DNA from: Mycolicibacterium austroafricanum
Lineage (GTDB): Bacteria; Actinomycetota; Actinomycetes; Mycobacteriales; Mycobacteriaceae
Reading direction: 5' to 3'
Assembly: GCF_902705885.1 (NCBI RefSeq)
Contig: NZ_CACSIP010000045.1
Span: forward strand, 129,183-193,182
DNA length: 64,000 bases
Part shown: piece by piece, positions 62,946 through 64,000 of the stretch
Position numbering within the stretch: position 1 is the first letter of the stretch
Layout: every line of letters starts with the position of its first letter
The notes under the pieces: model-generated
What the model saw: the letters and a program-made list of their open reading frames with translations, nothing else
Database searches by the model: none
Told to the model about the DNA's origin: nothing
Made by a program: the position numbers and the translations under genes

Positions 62946-63710
62946 TCAGAGTGAATGTCCGTTGGCGTAGGCAGTCGCCCAGTCCCGGACGGTCCGGGCG
63001 TACTGGTCGGAGTAGTTGTAGGCGCGCAGCGCCTCCATCCAACCGCGCGGCGTCGCCAGGTCCTTGCCCCGCCAGCACAGATAGCCCGCCGCCGACAGCG
63101 CCGCATCGTCGATGTTGTCGGCGTTGACGTCGCCGTCGTTGTTCGCGTCGACCCCGTAGAGCCGCCAGGTCTCCGGGATGAACTGCATCGGCCCCATCGC
63201 ACGGGCATAGGACTCGTCGCCGTCGTGGCTCACCGCCTCGTTGTCCAGGATCTCGAGGTTGCCGCCGGTCCCGTCCAGCAGAACACCCCGGATCGGCGGG
63301 GAGATGTCGCCGTTGGCGGCGATGTTCGCGCCCCGGTAGGTGCCGTGGTGGCTCTCCACCTGACCGATGCCCGCCAGCGTCGTCCACGACAGGTGACAGT
63401 CGGGGTTCTCCACCTCGGCCACCCGGGCGGCGTAGGCGTACGCCTCCAGCGCCGTGACCGGGATCCCCAGTCCCGGTGCCCGCTCGGCGGCCCAGGCGTG
63501 CAGCTGATCGGCGGGCCGACCGGCGGCCGAGGTGTCGATCTGCGGCACCGCATCACCGGGAGGCGGCGGCACCCCCTCCGGGATGGGGGTGCCGAGCTGC
63601 CAGGAACAGCTGGAAGCCAGGAGCAGCGCTGTCGCGCCGATCACGGCCATCGCCTGTAGCCAACGCACCCGCGTCACCGGACTCCTCAACCCACTGTGGT
63701 CACCGTCCAT
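62946..63710 (-). CDS. lpqU: Lytic transglycosylase-type lipoprotein (LpqU, Rv1022-like)
   Basis: The protein has 254 residues. From the ATG at 63710 a signal segment ends LLLASSC, a lipobox-like sequence with Ser before the Cys. The SLT-like domain has the catalytic Glu in GIGQVESHHGTYRG, GPMQFIPETW and the Ca-like loop DANNDGDVNADNIDDAALSA. It cleaves peptidoglycan glycan strands. It lies just upstream of eno on the same strand, as in M. tuberculosis. Confidence 0.9.
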   Translation of the reverse strand: MDGDHSGLRSPVTRVRWLQAMAVIGATALLLASSCSWQLGTPIPEGVPPPPGDAVPQIDTSAAGRPADQLHAWAAERAPGLGIPVTALEAYAYAARVAEVENPDCHLSWTTLAGIGQVESHHGTYRGANIAANGDISPPIRGVLLDGTGGNLEILDNEAVSHDGDESYARAMGPMQFIPETWRLYGVDANNDGDVNADNIDDAALSAAGYLCWRGKDLATPRGWMEALRAYNYSDQYARTVRDWATAYANGHSL

Positions 63711-63809
63711 GCTGCCACGCGTCCGCGGACATCGGTCTGACCCCGGGGTCGGTTTCGGGTGTTCATTTGCTGACGCCACAGCGGGCGCCGCCGGGCAGTC
63801 GCCGCCGGA

Positions 63810-64000
63810 TCAGCTCACCAGCGATTCGCCCAGGAACCGGTCGGGCCCCTCGACTCCCGGCAGTGCGAAGAAGAACCCGCCGCCGACCGGCATGATGTAC
63901 TCCTCCAGCGGTTCGCCGGTGAGGCGGTTCTGCACCGCCAGGAAGCCGCGCTCCAGGCTGCGCTGATAGGAGACGAAGGCCAGCCCCTGATCCAGCCGGC
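63810..64000 (-). CDS. 3' end of a Dyp-type peroxidase gene
   Basis: Only the last 63 codons lie in the window. They read DQGLAFVSYQRSLERGFLAV, QNRLTGEPLEEYIMPVGGGF and FFALPGV, the usual C-terminus of Dyp/EfeB heme peroxidases, including the distal FVSYQ strand. The N-terminus, and so any Tat signal, is beyond the window edge. Confidence 0.85.
   Translation of the reverse strand, partial: RLDQGLAFVSYQRSLERGFLAVQNRLTGEPLEEYIMPVGGGFFFALPGVEGPDRFLGESLVS

Overview
The window reads as chromosomal DNA of a fast-growing mycobacterium (Mycolicibacterium type). The evidence is high GC content, mycobacterial families (DUF732 secreted proteins, UsfY, a SigF-type sigma factor, Ddn/F420-dependent nitroreductase, R2-like ligand-binding oxidase, type VII secretion substrates) and two blocks that keep the gene order known from Mycobacterium tuberculosis: kdp, and lpqU-eno-ftsB-DUF501-ppx2 (Rv1022-Rv1026). 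All calls come from reading the sequence. No database search was run.

Region by region. 0-6.3 kb: an exported proline-rich protein, a lipid-transfer thiolase, a small secreted protein, and dctA divergent from its DcuS/DcuR-type two-component system. 6.3-16 kb: a beta-propeller protein, two STAS proteins around a CsbD-like stress protein, two DUF732 proteins, an MFS pump, a SigF-like sigma factor with a SigF-like promoter of its own, a cyanase gene overlapping an FNT channel gene, and an HPP protein. 16-30 kb: mainly metabolism and transport: DUF427, BrkB, a ClC antiporter, an APC permease, a methyltransferase, a P450, a CaCA exchanger, formamidase with FmdB, TetR-R2lox, and DUF2252.

30-43 kb is the accessory region. 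Three copies of the 3' half of a tRNA gene lie at 30621, 33863 and 39880, and only the last belongs to a whole tRNA (anticodon UAA). They bound two segments. One carries a large secreted protein built of 19-residue solenoid repeats. The other carries an integrase remnant and the set AveC-like membrane protein, TetR, CbbQ/NorQ-type AAA ATPase and CbbO/NorD-type VWA protein, divergent from a Ddn-family nitroreductase. Beyond the tRNA lie a second integrase remnant and a three-gene type VII cassette: an EspC-like partner, a WXG toxin-like protein and a candidate immunity protein.

43-47.3 kb is a compact stress cluster: flavodoxin-UsfY, small acidic and SAP-like proteins, and a flavin reductase-RibD pair. 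Four SigF-like promoters (GTTT-N15-17-GGGYAY) lie within about 1 kb. 47.5-56 kb is the potassium system: kdpD divergent from a small membrane protein gene, kdpFABC, another small membrane protein gene and kdpE. 56-64 kb holds an alpha/beta hydrolase, prpE, DUF4383, the ppx2-DUF501-ftsB-eno operon, a lytic transglycosylase and the 3' end of a Dyp-type peroxidase gene.

The best candidates for something undescribed are the AveC/TetR/MoxR-VWA/Ddn unit with its shared TGAACAT operators, the 19-residue solenoid protein, the type VII toxin cassette, and the extra small genes built into the kdp operon.
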